From Allobosea sp. LC85 (GTDB lineage Bacteria > Pseudomonadota > Alphaproteobacteria > Rhizobiales > Beijerinckiaceae), in assembly GCF_000735605.1 (NCBI RefSeq), contig NZ_JPKG01000018.1, forward strand, positions 1 to 64,000: a DNA stretch of 64,000 nt, read 5' to 3'. Below the pieces are notes generated by a model that saw only the letters and a program-made list of their open reading frames with translations, did no database searches and had not been told where the DNA came from. Of this stretch, positions 1 through 8,722 are shown one piece after another. Each line of letters starts with the position of its first letter. The stretch's first letter is position 1. The position numbers and the translations under genes were made by a program.

Positions 1-55
1 TCACGCAGACGCTGGTGGTGCGAACAGACACATCAAGACCGACGAACAGCTCCAT
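1..55 (-). CDS. IS110-family transposase, N-terminal fragment (runs off left edge)
   Basis: Read leftward from an ATG at 55, the frame stays open to the window edge and gives 18 residues, MELFVGLDVSVRTTSVCV. This is the typical opening of IS110-family DEDD transposases: a short beta strand, then G-L-D-V-S, whose Asp is the first catalytic acidic residue, followed by a T-T-x-V motif. The remainder of the gene lies outside the window. IS110 enzymes excise and insert their element as a circle and are now known to be guided by an element-encoded RNA. Whether this copy is intact cannot be seen. The family call rests on the N-terminal motif alone but is fairly distinctive. Confidence 0.75.
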   Translation of the reverse strand, partial: MELFVGLDVSVRTTSVCV

Positions 56-59
56 GGCA

Positions 60-138
60 GGCCTCCTCCCGACCGATTCAACCGATGGAGCCTGCCCGGA
101 AAGCCTCCCTCCCGTCACTCTTCGACCGGGAGGAGGCC
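60..138. repeat. 11-bp inverted repeat in the IS110 upstream flank
   Basis: GGCCTCCTCCC at 60-70 is perfectly complementary to GGGAGGAGGCC at 128-138. The arms are separated by 57 bases and begin 5 bases upstream of the transposase start codon. In IS110-group elements the non-coding end upstream of the transposase encodes the structured guide (bridge) RNA, so this long-range stem could belong to such an RNA. The pairing is seen; the RNA role is inference. Between about 139 and 293 there is no gene I can support, and where the element ends before the next gene is not visible. Confidence 0.5.
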
Positions 139-293
139 GGAGCCCCACAACCCGATCTTTTTCATGTGTGCCCGCCCCCGGCACTGCCTCGGCGCGCGAC
201 AGCCGCCCGATGCGTCACGCAACTGCCATCGCCGCGTAATCCCGCCGTCGCGTCCCGCTGAGCAAATGACGCTCACTGTTTCGGGAGCCAGAC

Positions 294-1208
294 ATGCTCA
301 CACGTCGCACCATGATTGCCGGCCTTGGCGCCCTCACCTGTCTTCCCGCCCTGGCCCAGAGCGACTGGCGCCAGAGCATCAAGGAAATCCGCTTCGGCGT
401 CTCGTCGGCGGAACATGAGGCCGGCGCGATCGCCCGCAACCAGCCGGTGATCGACTACCTCACCGGCAAGCTCGGCGTTCCCGTGAAGCTCTATCGGGTC
501 AGCGACTATGCCGGGCTCGTCGAGGCGCTGCGGGCCGACCAGCTCGAGTTCGCCCGCTTCGGGCCCGCAGTCTACTCGCTCGGCCGGCGTGTCCTCGGCG
601 ACAAGCTGCAGCCTCTGTTCCGCGACATCGATAACAACGGCCAGCAGGGCTATTACTCGGTGATCGTGGTCCGCGCCGACAGCCCGTACCGGTCGGTTGC
701 GGATCTGAAGGGCAAGAACTTCGCCTTCGCCGACCCGAACTCGACATCGGGCTTCGCCTTCCCCTCCTACTTCCTGCGCAAACAGGGCTTTGATCCGCAA
801 AACCATTTCGGCGGCACCGTCTTCTCCGGCGGACACGACAACTCCGTCCTGGCGCTGGTGCGCGGCCAGTTCGACGGAGTGGCGACCTATCAGGTCAACG
901 AGGCCTCCGGCGTCGTGCAGCGCCTCGCCGCGCGCAACATGATTCCGGCCGGCGCGACACGCGTGATCTGGACCTCGCCTCTCATCCCCTCCAGCCCGTT
1001 CTCGACACGGGCCAACCTGCCCCAGGGACTGAAGGATGCCTTCGTCGCTGCGATGAAGGCGATGAAAAACGAGGCTCCCGAGGTCTGGAAGGTCTACACC
1101 GACGGCCAGGTTTCCGCTTACGCTCCGGCGAAGCACGAGGACTATCTCGACGTCATCGCCGTGACGGAGGAGCTTGAAGCCCGGCGCAAGCAGAAGCCCG
1201 CCGGCTGA
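294..1208 (+). CDS. phnD: PhnD-type phosphonate/phosphate ABC transporter substrate-binding protein
   Basis: A 304-residue periplasmic solute-binding protein. A twin-arginine-like signal (R4-R5, then a hydrophobic stretch ending in A-L-A-Q) suggests export. The mature part starts with an I-R-F-G-V strand and has the PhnD-family landmarks E-F-A-R-F-G-P-A near residue 84 and D-P-N-S-T-S-G-F near 148. The family binds phosphonate, phosphite or phosphate and delivers it to PhnC/PhnE. The start is supported by GGGAG about 7 bases upstream. It is an orphan here: no ATPase or permease gene follows, and an IS110 element lies immediately upstream, so the rest of the transporter must be elsewhere or lost. 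The ligand cannot be told from the sequence. Confidence 0.85.
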   Translation: MLTRRTMIAGLGALTCLPALAQSDWRQSIKEIRFGVSSAEHEAGAIARNQPVIDYLTGKLGVPVKLYRVSDYAGLVEALRADQLEFARFGPAVYSLGRRVLGDKLQPLFRDIDNNGQQGYYSVIVVRADSPYRSVADLKGKNFAFADPNSTSGFAFPSYFLRKQGFDPQNHFGGTVFSGGHDNSVLALVRGQFDGVATYQVNEASGVVQRLAARNMIPAGATRVIWTSPLIPSSPFSTRANLPQGLKDAFVAAMKAMKNEAPEVWKVYTDGQVSAYAPAKHEDYLDVIAVTEELEARRKQKPAG

Positions 1209-1391
1209 GTGGCGATCTGCGTCCCCCATGTGGCGCAACTGGTGTTTTCAACAGCGAAGTCGCGCATGGATGCCGGCGTTTGGTTCCGCAGGCAGCGCCG
1301 GCCCTTGCATCGACTTTGGTTGTAAGCCCTATTTCGGCGAGCTGCGGCATTCCGCCGCGCTCTGTGGCACTCACTCGCGAAGGCCTGCCCC

Positions 1392-1778
1392 ATGCTGAAC
1401 TCGCCCGCCCTTGCCGACGGCGCCAAGCTCGTCGGCCGCATCCTGCTTGCCCTGATGTTCGTGCTTGCCGGCTATTCCAAGATCAGCGGCTATGCCGGTA
1501 CACAGCAGTACATGACCTCGGTTGGCGTGCCGGCCATCCTGCTGCCTCTGGTGATCGCAGTCGAACTTCTGGGTGGCCTCATGGTCGTCGTCGGCTGGCA
1601 GACTCGCCTTGCTGCGCTCGCCCTCGCCGGCTTCACTCTGGCGGCGACGCTGCTGTTCCACATGAACTGGGCACAGCCGATGCAGCAGATGATCTTCATG
1701 AAGAACCTCTCCGTCGTCGGCGGCTTCCTGGTGCTGTTCGCCGCGGGGCCCGGCCGGCTGTCGGTCGATCGCGGCTGA
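1392..1778 (+). CDS. DoxX family membrane protein
   Basis: A 128-residue protein with four predicted membrane segments (roughly residues 12-30, 48-66, 72-90 and 102-120) and the DoxX signature: an early G-R-I-L-L-A-L-M-F-V-L-A-G segment followed by K-I-S-G-Y. The short interhelical loop and the W-A-Q-P motif after helix three are also typical. DoxX relatives are linked to quinone and thiol redox processes at the cytoplasmic membrane, but the substrate here is unknown. AAGG lies 11 bases before the ATG. A strong intrinsic terminator follows 30 bases after the stop, so it looks like a single-gene unit. Confidence 0.85.
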   Translation: MLNSPALADGAKLVGRILLALMFVLAGYSKISGYAGTQQYMTSVGVPAILLPLVIAVELLGGLMVVVGWQTRLAALALAGFTLAATLLFHMNWAQPMQQMIFMKNLSVVGGFLVLFAAGPGRLSVDRG

Positions 1779-1808
1779 CGCTGCATCACAAATCGCTGAA
1801 ATCGACAC

Positions 1809-1833
1809 GCCCGGCCTTGAGCCGGGCTTTTTT
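1809..1833 (+). terminator. Rho-independent terminator after the DoxX gene
   Basis: A perfect 7-bp stem (GCCCGGC at 1809-1815, GCCGGGC at 1821-1827) closes a five-base loop and is followed directly by six T residues at 1828-1833. The position, 30 bases past the DoxX stop codon, fits termination of that transcript. Confidence 0.9.
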
Positions 1834-1908
1834 GTCTGATGCGGTCGATTAGTAGATATAGTCCGCATGCGCCGGCGCCGGCGCCAATTCCCCGGTAAGG
1901 AAGACCTG

Positions 1909-4008
1909 ATGCGTCTTTTGAGTTTCTTTGTCGCGGCGCTTGCCGCCATCGCGCTCGTGGCAGGGCAGCAGAGCGGCAGCGGCGGTGTGATCGGCATGGG
2001 CGCCGTGGGTGTATTGCTGGCCCTCGCCACCTATCGCTCGACCGAGATCAGCTTCTTCCTGAAGATCTTCTCCGGAATTTTCGGCGTCGAATATGTGGTC
2101 TTCGGAGCCGGCTCGGTCCTGGCGCAACTTGGCTACTGGCCTGCAGATTGGGCGGGCATCGCTCCACCGGCGAGCCTCGCCACGACGGTCGCCGTCTTCG
2201 GCATCCTGATCTATGCGATCTCCTTCGTCCCGGTGATCCAGCGTATCGGGCGGCTGGCTTCGCCCTGTTTTACATCGACCGAGACCACGACCGCGCAGCT
2301 CTGGCCCTTCGGCACCTATCAGATCCAGCTCGGGCGCCTCGGCGTCATCCTGCTGATCTTCCTGGTTCTCCTCAATCAGACGCAGGTCGGCATTTCCCTG
2401 CGCCTGAGCTTCTTCAACCGCGATTTTTACAACGCGATCCAGGAGAAGGACGCGCCGTCATTCTGGTATCAGTTGATCTTCGTCTTCAGCGTCTGGGCCG
2501 GCATATCAGTGGTCTCGAACCTGATCGAGATGTTCGCGAGCTACACGCTCCTGATCCGCTGGCGGCGCTGGATGGCGGAGAAATACAGCAAGAGCTGGCT
2601 CAGCAATGCCACCCATTACCGGATCTCGCTCGCGGGCACTGCCGACAACCCCGACCAGCGTATCGCGGAAGATACCCGCGCCTTCGTCAACCAGACCTAT
2701 AACTTCGCCCTGCCGCTGCTCTCGCAGGTTTCGACACTCGTCTCGTTCTCGATCATCCTCTGGTCGATCCCGGTTCCGATCACCATCCCGGGCACCGAGA
2801 TCATCATCCCGGGCTTCCTGCTGTGGCTGGCGCTGATCTATGCGATCGCGGCGACCTGGATTACGCATCTCATCGGCAAGCCCCTCATCGGGCTCGAATT
2901 CGAGCAGGAACGCCGGGAGGCGAATTTCCGCTTCTCGCTGGCGCGACTGCGTGAATATTCCGAGCAGATCGCGCTGATGCGCGGCGAAGCCTCCGAACAG
3001 CGGCACCTGAACCAGCGCTTCGGCGACATCGTCTCGAACTTCTATCGACTGGTCTGGAGCCGGGTGAAGCTGACCAGCTTCACGCTGTCCTATAATCAGG
3101 CGAATGTGGTTGTGCCCTATGTGCTGCTTGCGCCGCATTACTTCACGGGTATCATCACGCTTGGCATCATGACGCAGGTTGCATCGGCCTTCGATCGTGT
3201 CCAGACGGCGATGTCCTTCTTCATCAACAGCTACCAGGCGATCGCCTCCTATCTGGCCTCGATCAACCGCCTGACCACCTTCGAGGCCGCGATCGGCCAG
3301 GCGCAGGCAGCCACGGCCGGCGAGAAGGGCATTCACCAGGCCGCACTCCCGGGGAACGAGGTCCATATCGACGGTACGACCCTGGCGCTGCCGAACGGCA
3401 CGCCAATCGTGCGGGTCGATGGGCTCGGTCTCGGCGCCGCGCGCTCGACGCTGGTGATCGGACCGTCAGGATCCGGGAAATCGACGCTGTTCCGCGCCAT
3501 AGCCGGCATCTGGCCCTTCGGTGAAGGCAAGGTCGGCGTGCCCGCCGACGCGCGGATCATGCTGCTGCCGCAGCGCCCGTATCTGCCGCAGGGAACGCTG
3601 CGCGCGGCGATGTCCTATCCGGCGGTCGACGACACCTATTCCGATACCGAGATTGCGACGGCGATGACCCAGGTCAAGCTTGCCCACCTGATCGACCGGC
3701 TCGACGATGTCGACCTCTGGGCGCAGCGTTTGTCAGGCGGCGAGCAGCAACGCCTCGCCGTCGGGCGCGCCTTGTTGGCAAAGCCCGACTGGCTCTTCCT
3801 TGACGAGGCCACAGCCTCGCTCGACGAGAAGCTGGAAGGAGAGATCTACGATCTCATCGACAGGACGCTGCCGCAGACGAAGATTGTCTCGATCGGCCAT
3901 CGCTCGACATTGCGGGAGATGCACGACGAGATCGTCGTCATGCAGCCGAACGCGGATGGAACGCACAGCCCGCGCGCAATGGCCCGGGAGCCGATCGCTC
4001 AGTCATGA
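1909..4008 (+). CDS. ABC transporter with fused membrane and ATPase domains (SbmA/BacA-YddA type)
   Basis: 699 residues from the ATG at 1909, chosen over an in-frame ATG at 1867 because TAAGGAAG lies just upstream of 1909 and a hydrophobic segment starts there. The N-terminal two thirds hold about eight membrane helices with the SbmA/BacA-like core (F-F-N-R-D-F-Y-N-A-I and W-R-x-W-M-x-E motifs). The C-terminal ATPase has Walker A (GPSGSGKST, near residue 520), the signature LSGGEQQ (near 608), Walker B with L-F-L-D-E-A and an H-loop S-I-G-H-R. This is the architecture of half-size ABCD/YddA exporters. Relatives carry very-long-chain fatty acids, cobalamin or peptides; the substrate here is unknown. 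Confidence 0.85.
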   Translation: MRLLSFFVAALAAIALVAGQQSGSGGVIGMGAVGVLLALATYRSTEISFFLKIFSGIFGVEYVVFGAGSVLAQLGYWPADWAGIAPPASLATTVAVFGILIYAISFVPVIQRIGRLASPCFTSTETTTAQLWPFGTYQIQLGRLGVILLIFLVLLNQTQVGISLRLSFFNRDFYNAIQEKDAPSFWYQLIFVFSVWAGISVVSNLIEMFASYTLLIRWRRWMAEKYSKSWLSNATHYRISLAGTADNPDQRIAEDTRAFVNQTYNFALPLLSQVSTLVSFSIILWSIPVPITIPGTEIIIPGFLLWLALIYAIAATWITHLIGKPLIGLEFEQERREANFRFSLARLREYSEQIALMRGEASEQRHLNQRFGDIVSNFYRLVWSRVKLTSFTLSYNQANVVVPYVLLAPHYFTGIITLGIMTQVASAFDRVQTAMSFFINSYQAIASYLASINRLTTFEAAIGQAQAATAGEKGIHQAALPGNEVHIDGTTLALPNGTPIVRVDGLGLGAARSTLVIGPSGSGKSTLFRAIAGIWPFGEGKVGVPADARIMLLPQRPYLPQGTLRAAMSYPAVDDTYSDTEIATAMTQVKLAHLIDRLDDVDLWAQRLSGGEQQRLAVGRALLAKPDWLFLDEATASLDEKLEGEIYDLIDRTLPQTKIVSIGHRSTLREMHDEIVVMQPNADGTHSPRAMAREPIAQS

Positions 4009-4013
4009 GCAAC

Positions 4014-4075
4014 GAGCGCCCACGCCGGGCGCTCGACTGCCTTTCCTGTTTCACGCTTCGCGTCGGGAAGGCAGT
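4014..4075. terminator. Two hairpins between convergent genes
   Basis: GAGCGCCC (4014-4021) pairs perfectly with GGGCGCTC (4027-4034) across a five-base loop. Next to it, ACTGCCTT (4036-4043) pairs with AAGGCAGT (4068-4075). The hairpins lie between the ABC transporter gene and the convergent META-domain gene. There is no clear T run on either strand, so they may form a bidirectional terminator or mRNA-end structure; the function is inferred from position only. Confidence 0.45.
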
Positions 4076-4110
4076 TATTCAAGAGGACAGAAGCAGGTGC
4101 CTGACTGTCG

Positions 4111-4596
4111 TCAGATGCCGCGGTCGAAGCGCAGTTCGCCCGCGGCGGTCTTGATCACCAGCCTGCCCTCGACGAGGTCCCAGTTGCGGGCTCCGCGCAG
4201 GGCAACCAGATAGGCTCGCTCGAATTCGGCAGCGCCCTTGTCGCAGGAGCGCTTGGTGATGGCCATGGGGCCGACCGCGATCCCCTGCTGGCGCAACGGG
4301 TATGCCGCGGCGGAAAACGTGTTGCAGCCGCTGTAACCCGTGCCACGCAGGTTCGAGTCGATCTGCAACGTCGCCTTGCGCTCGGCGATCGACTTGCCAT
4401 TCATCGAAATCGCCGTCCAGGAGGCGCCCAGGGGGAAGGTCTTTTCCTGCTGCGGAGATGCAGGCGCCTGCGCCGGCTGGTTCTGCATATCACGCGGCGT
4501 CATTGCCTTTCGCTGGGCTGAAACCGGCGACGCGATCAGCAGTGGAGCGAGGCTCAGGGCGAAGACAGCGGCGTAGCCAAGGCGTCGATTCATCAT
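4111..4596 (-). CDS. Secreted META-domain (HslJ-like) protein
   Basis: 161 residues from the ATG at 4596, the first of two adjacent ATG codons; AGGTAAAG lies upstream and a signal peptide ending S-P-V-S-A-Q starts here. After a Pro/Gln-rich linker comes a META domain: W-T-A-I-S-M-N-G-K, then the diagnostic G-Y-S-G-C-N-T-F, then I-T-K-R-S-C, ending in a final L-R-F-D-R strand. META proteins are small envelope beta-structured proteins; E. coli HslJ is linked to novobiocin resistance. The two conserved Cys (in G-C-N and R-S-C) may form a disulphide in the periplasm. No operon partner is evident. Confidence 0.8.
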   Translation of the reverse strand: MMNRRLGYAAVFALSLAPLLIASPVSAQRKAMTPRDMQNQPAQAPASPQQEKTFPLGASWTAISMNGKSIAERKATLQIDSNLRGTGYSGCNTFSAAAYPLRQQGIAVGPMAITKRSCDKGAAEFERAYLVALRGARNWDLVEGRLVIKTAAGELRFDRGI

Positions 4597-4788
4597 TTCT
4601 TTACCTATGCGGGGCCGGGACGATAGCCCACGCCCCGCTCTCATGAAAACGCCTAGAACCGTATCGCGTCGGGATCAACTGCGATCATTGCGACAACGTT
4701 GCTTTGGCAAGCGGCAGCGCCAGCAGCGTCACGCGGCATCACGTCGGAAATGGGGCCGGCTTCGGCCTCAGGCGCGGCCCGGTGACGC

Positions 4789-5766
4789 TCAGATACGCGC
4801 CAGCAGGCGCTCCAGCAGGGGGTTGGCCTTGCGGAAGACATAAGCCGGGGCGTTGACCGTGATCTCGTCCGCACCAGCGCCGGCCAGGTCATCGACCAGT
4901 GCGAACACCGCCTTTTCCGGGCAATGGATGGCGAGGATGCCGCTATCGGCATTCGCGCCGAATGGCAGCCGCGCGCCATGTCGCGCCGCCATCTCCTCGA
5001 TGTCTGCAGGCTTCGCATCGCTGAGCCGCGCGCGGATCTCCCGGACGGAACGTCCCTCTTCCTCCGCCGCGATGCGTGAGAGAATGGCGTTGGCGGCGGC
5101 GCGTGCGCGCGGGCTCCACGGCGCCCGCACCGAGGCGACGAGGTTGGCCTCCGAGGCCAGCATGACGCCATCGTCCAGAATCTTCAGGGCGTTGGCGGCC
5201 AGCGTCGCGCCGGTGGTGGTGATGTCGACGATGATCTCCGCCGAGCCGGCTGCCGGCGCCCCCTCCGTCGCACCCAGACTTTCGACGATGCGGTAATCGC
5301 CAAGTCCGTGCTCGGCGAAGAAACGGCGTGTCAGGTTCACGTATTTGGTGGCAACGCGCAGCTTGCGGCCATGGCGTGCGCGCATATGGCTCGCGACATC
5401 GTCGAGATCGGCCATGCTGCGGACATCGATCCAGGCCTGCGGCACGGCGACCACGACATTGGCGTGGCCGAAGCCGAGCGGCGTCAGCATCTCGACGGCG
5501 GCATCGGCATCGGCTACCTGCTCGCGCACCAGGTCCTCGCCCGTGATCCCGAGATGGGCCGCGCCTGAGGCCAGTTGCGAGACGATCTCCGAGGCAGAGA
5601 GGAACGCGACTTCCGTACCATCCAATCCCGCGATCGTGCCGCGATAGTCGCGCGAGCCACGCGACTGCACGAATTTCAGCCCGGCACGGCTGAAGAAGGC
5701 GGTCGCGTTTTCCTGGAGCCGTCCCTTGGAGGGGACCGCGAGAACCAGCGGAGCGTCGCTCATCAT
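4789..5766 (-). CDS. hisG: ATP phosphoribosyltransferase catalytic subunit
   Basis: First step of histidine synthesis: ATP plus PRPP gives phosphoribosyl-ATP. The protein has 325 residues and carries the expected V-P-S-K-G-R-L start, L-G-I-T-G-E-D and [12 protein letters not shown] (the PRPP-binding loop). The start overlaps the hisZ stop by ATGA (5763-5766), indicating translational coupling. HisZ-dependent HisG proteins form a hetero-octamer with the synthetase paralogue encoded upstream. The chain is longer than classical short-form HisG (about 210 residues), as is usual in Rhizobiales. A second in-frame ATG follows the first immediately, so the start may be one codon later. Confidence 0.95.
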   Translation of the reverse strand: MMSDAPLVLAVPSKGRLQENATAFFSRAGLKFVQSRGSRDYRGTIAGLDGTEVAFLSASEIVSQLASGAAHLGITGEDLVREQVADADAAVEMLTPLGFGHANVVVAVPQAWIDVRSMADLDDVASHMRARHGRKLRVATKYVNLTRRFFAEHGLGDYRIVESLGATEGAPAAGSAEIIVDITTTGATLAANALKILDDGVMLASEANLVASVRAPWSPRARAAANAILSRIAAEEEGRSVREIRARLSDAKPADIEEMAARHGARLPFGANADSGILAIHCPEKAVFALVDDLAGAGADEITVNAPAYVFRKANPLLERLLARI

Positions 5767-6914
5767 GATTGTCCCGTCAGCCGGTCGAGCCAGAGCGAGG
5801 CGCCGACTGCCGGGGTCGGCTGGGGCGCACCGAGGCGGCCGAGCACATTGTCGTAGCGGCCACCGCCGGCAACGGGCCTGCCGTCGCTGCGGCTCAGGTC
5901 ATGCAGCTCGAAGATGAAGCCGGTGTAGTAGTCGAGATTGCGGGCGAAGCCGGTCGAGAACGAGATCTGGCCGACATCGACACCGCGCGCCGCAAGAAAC
6001 CCGGTGCGCTCGTCGAAAGCGTCGAGCTGCCGGCCGAGGTCGAGCGAAGCCTGATCGGCAAGTGCCCGCAACGCCGCCGACGCGGCATCGGGATCACCCG
6101 TGACGGCAAGTGCCTGGCCGAGCACGGCCTTCACGTCCTCATTGACCGGGTTCTCGCGCTCGGCGGCATGGGCCAGGAAGCGCTCGGCGATATCACCGGC
6201 GGAGCGGCCACCGACCGTCGAGATGCCGGCGATCGACAGCACATCCTCGACAAAGGCCTTGGCCGCCTTGGGATCCTGGCCTTCGAGCGCCTTGAGCAGA
6301 CCGGCATGGGCCGTTTCACCCGTGGCTGCAGGCGGATCGAGCGCCTCGACTGCCTCGGCCGCCTTGCCCTGCACGACCGCGCGCATCAGCCGACGGCGCG
6401 CGCCCTGCGGCACGGCCAGACCATCGAGCAAAGCGCCGAGCAGTGCGACATCCCCCATCAGGACACGCGGCTGTGCCAAGCCAAGAGCCGCCGCCGCCTC
6501 GATCGTCAGCCCCATGATCTCGGCGTCGGCAGCGGCAAAATCCTCGCGGCCGAAAGATTCAAGCCCGGCCTGTGCGAATTCCCCCGGCTCGCGCGAGCGC
6601 ATGCGGAAGACCGGGCCGGCATAGGCATAGGCCATCGGCGCGCTCACACCCGCCGCGATGTGGTCCAGCGCCACCGGAATCGTGTATTCGGGGCGAAGAC
6701 ACCAGTCACGGCCATCGGCGTCCTGCGTCATGAAGATGCGCCGGCGGATATCCTCGCCGGAGAGATCGAGAAAGACGTCGGCCGGCTGCAGAATCGCCGG
6801 CTCGGCGCGCTGATAGCCCTCGGCAGCGAGGAGCGCGATCACGGTGTCGATGCTGGCGCGTGTGGCGGACAAGGGCAGGTTCCTGTTGCGCGGCTGTCCT
6901 AGCAGCCGCGTCAT
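5763..6914 (-). CDS. hisZ: ATP phosphoribosyltransferase regulatory subunit
   Basis: A histidyl-tRNA-synthetase paralogue of 383 residues that is required for HisG activity and histidine feedback but does not charge tRNA. It retains class II synthetase core motifs ([31 protein letters not shown] and A-G-G-G-R-Y-D-N) and ends shortly after them. It lacks the anticodon-binding domain of true HisS, which supports HisZ rather than a second synthetase. It sits between hisS and hisG on the same strand and overlaps hisG by four bases. Confidence 0.93.
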   Translation of the reverse strand: MTRLLGQPRNRNLPLSATRASIDTVIALLAAEGYQRAEPAILQPADVFLDLSGEDIRRRIFMTQDADGRDWCLRPEYTIPVALDHIAAGVSAPMAYAYAGPVFRMRSREPGEFAQAGLESFGREDFAAADAEIMGLTIEAAAALGLAQPRVLMGDVALLGALLDGLAVPQGARRRLMRAVVQGKAAEAVEALDPPAATGETAHAGLLKALEGQDPKAAKAFVEDVLSIAGISTVGGRSAGDIAERFLAHAAERENPVNEDVKAVLGQALAVTGDPDAASAALRALADQASLDLGRQLDAFDERTGFLAARGVDVGQISFSTGFARNLDYYTGFIFELHDLSRSDGRPVAGGGRYDNVLGRLGAPQPTPAVGASLWLDRLTGQS

Positions 6915-6981
6915 GGATTTTCGATGGTTTTTAGGGAAATGGGTTAGCAGATTTGACGACCGACTCGTGGCCGACGCTTTC

Positions 6982-7071
6982 CGTCATGGTCGGGCTTGTC
7001 ACGACCATCCACGTCTTTGCCCACAATGAGCGCTCAAGGCGTGGATGCTCGCCACAAGGGCGAGCATGACG
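6982..7071. repeat. REPIN-like inverted pair of 32-bp palindromic arms
   Basis: Two 32-bp arms in inverted orientation (6982-7013 and 7040-7071) flank a 26-base centre. Each arm contains its own hairpin: ATGGTCG/CGACCAT in the left arm and ATGCTCGCC/GGCGAGCAT in the right. Where the arms differ, the hairpins stay complementary, which points to maintained structure. It sits in the hisS-hisZ gap of 165 bases, within the presumed operon. This layout is that of a REP doublet; only one copy is in the window. Confidence 0.7.
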
Positions 7072-7079
7072 CGTTTCAA

Positions 7080-8603
7080 TCAACCGTGTCGCTTCAGCAC
7101 CCGCTTCACCCCATCGACCAGCTCGGTCACCGGCACGGCGAACTGAGCCTCGGCCTGCCTTGCCTTGTGCTCCACTGAATCCTTGACGTCACGGCTGGCG
7201 GCGGCAAGTTCCGCGCCGAGGATCAGGTCCTTGATCACGATCGTGCCGGCCTCGCGCTCGGAGGAGCCCTGGATCACCGCACAGACCGCGCCGCGCTTGT
7301 CGGCATATTTCATCTGGGCGTTGAAGCCGGAACCGCCGAGATACAGATCGGCACGCAGCAACGGCTTGCCATCCCCGTCGCGGGCCTGCCGGAGCTGGGA
7401 CACGAATGCCTGATAGGCCGGCATATGCTCGGGTGTCTTGTTGTCCATGGCGGTGACGACGACGAGCGGCAGTTCGTTCTTCGCGTCGACCAATGGCGAC
7501 TTCACCGCCTTCAATGCCGAATAGAGCCGCGAGACGCCGATCGAAAAGCCCGCCGCCGGTACCGGTTCCGGCCGGAAACGGCCGACCAGCCCGTCATAGC
7601 GGCCGCCGCCGGCAACCGAGCCAAAGCGCACGACCTGCCCGTCATCATTGGTGACCGGGAAGGTCAGTTCCACCTCGTAGACCGGGCCGGTGTAGTACTC
7701 GAGGCCGCGCACCACGGAAGGATCGATGACGACGCGGTCGGCGTAGCCGGCCGCTGCGATCAGGTCCGCCATCATGCCCAGTTCCTCGGCCCCCTCATAG
7801 CCAACGGGCGTCGAAGCGAAGCCATCTGCGAGACGCTGCACGGTCGCGGCATTGTCCGCAGCCCTGGCGTCAAGGATGGACAGGACGCGCGTGGCCTGTT
7901 CGGCGCCCAGCCCCGCGCCCTTCGTGAAATCGCCGCTTTCGTCCTTGCGACCGTCACCAAGCAGCAGCCGCACGCCGTCGGGTCCGAATTTGTCGAGCTT
8001 GTCGATTGCGCGCAGCACGGTCAGCCGGCGCCCGGCATTCTCCTCGCCGCCAAGCCCGATCGCCTCCATCACGCCATCGAGCACCTTTCGGTTGTTGACC
8101 TTGACGACATAGTCGCCGCGCTTGATGCCGAGACGCTCCATCGTGTCGGCAGCGAGCATGCAGATCTCGGCATCGGCCGCGACCGAGCCCGAACCGACGA
8201 TATCGGCATCGAACTGCATGAACTGACGGAAGCGCCCCGGCCCCGGCTTTTCGTTGCGGAAGACGTAGCCGGCGCGATAGCTGCGATAGGGTTTGGGCAG
8301 CGCATCGAAGTTCTCGGCGACATAGCGCGCGAGCGGCGCCGTCAGGTCGTAGCGCAGCGAGAGCCACTGCTCGTCATCATCCTGGAAGGAGAAGACGCCC
8401 TCGTTCGGCCGATCCTGGTCCGGCAGGAATTTTCCGAGCGCGTCGGTGTATTCGACGAAGGGCGTCTCGACCGGGTCGAAGCCATAGAGCGAAAAGCTCT
8501 CGCGAATGACGGACAGCATGCGCTCGGTCGCCGCCACATCGGCAGGACCGCGGTCGATGAAACCACGCGGCTGGCGGGCTTTCAGCTTGTCGGGTTTCGA
8601 CAT
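7080..8603 (-). CDS. hisS: Histidine-tRNA ligase
   Basis: 507 residues, charges tRNA-His with histidine in the cytoplasm. The class II motifs are present: [11 protein letters not shown], motif 2 [14 protein letters not shown], the histidine motif [10 protein letters not shown], and motif 3 with [14 protein letters not shown]-terminal anticodon-binding domain follows (about residues 395-507), ending V-K-R-V-L-K-R-H-G. An internal insertion relative to short bacterial HisS is normal for alphaproteobacteria. It heads the block hisS-hisZ-hisG. Confidence 0.96.
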   Translation of the reverse strand: MSKPDKLKARQPRGFIDRGPADVAATERMLSVIRESFSLYGFDPVETPFVEYTDALGKFLPDQDRPNEGVFSFQDDDEQWLSLRYDLTAPLARYVAENFDALPKPYRSYRAGYVFRNEKPGPGRFRQFMQFDADIVGSGSVAADAEICMLAADTMERLGIKRGDYVVKVNNRKVLDGVMEAIGLGGEENAGRRLTVLRAIDKLDKFGPDGVRLLLGDGRKDESGDFTKGAGLGAEQATRVLSILDARAADNAATVQRLADGFASTPVGYEGAEELGMMADLIAAAGYADRVVIDPSVVRGLEYYTGPVYEVELTFPVTNDDGQVVRFGSVAGGGRYDGLVGRFRPEPVPAAGFSIGVSRLYSALKAVKSPLVDAKNELPLVVVTAMDNKTPEHMPAYQAFVSQLRQARDGDGKPLLRADLYLGGSGFNAQMKYADKRGAVCAVIQGSSEREAGTIVIKDLILGAELAAASRDVKDSVEHKARQAEAQFAVPVTELVDGVKRVLKRHG

Positions 8604-8722
8604 GGTTCAGGCTTCACTTCTTGAACGAGATGCGGAACAGCCCGCAGGATGAGGTCCCGCGTTCGGTAACTTGACCGGGCAACGGGGGCAAGCACGCTTA
8701 CCCCTCCCTGAGCGGGAAGCGC

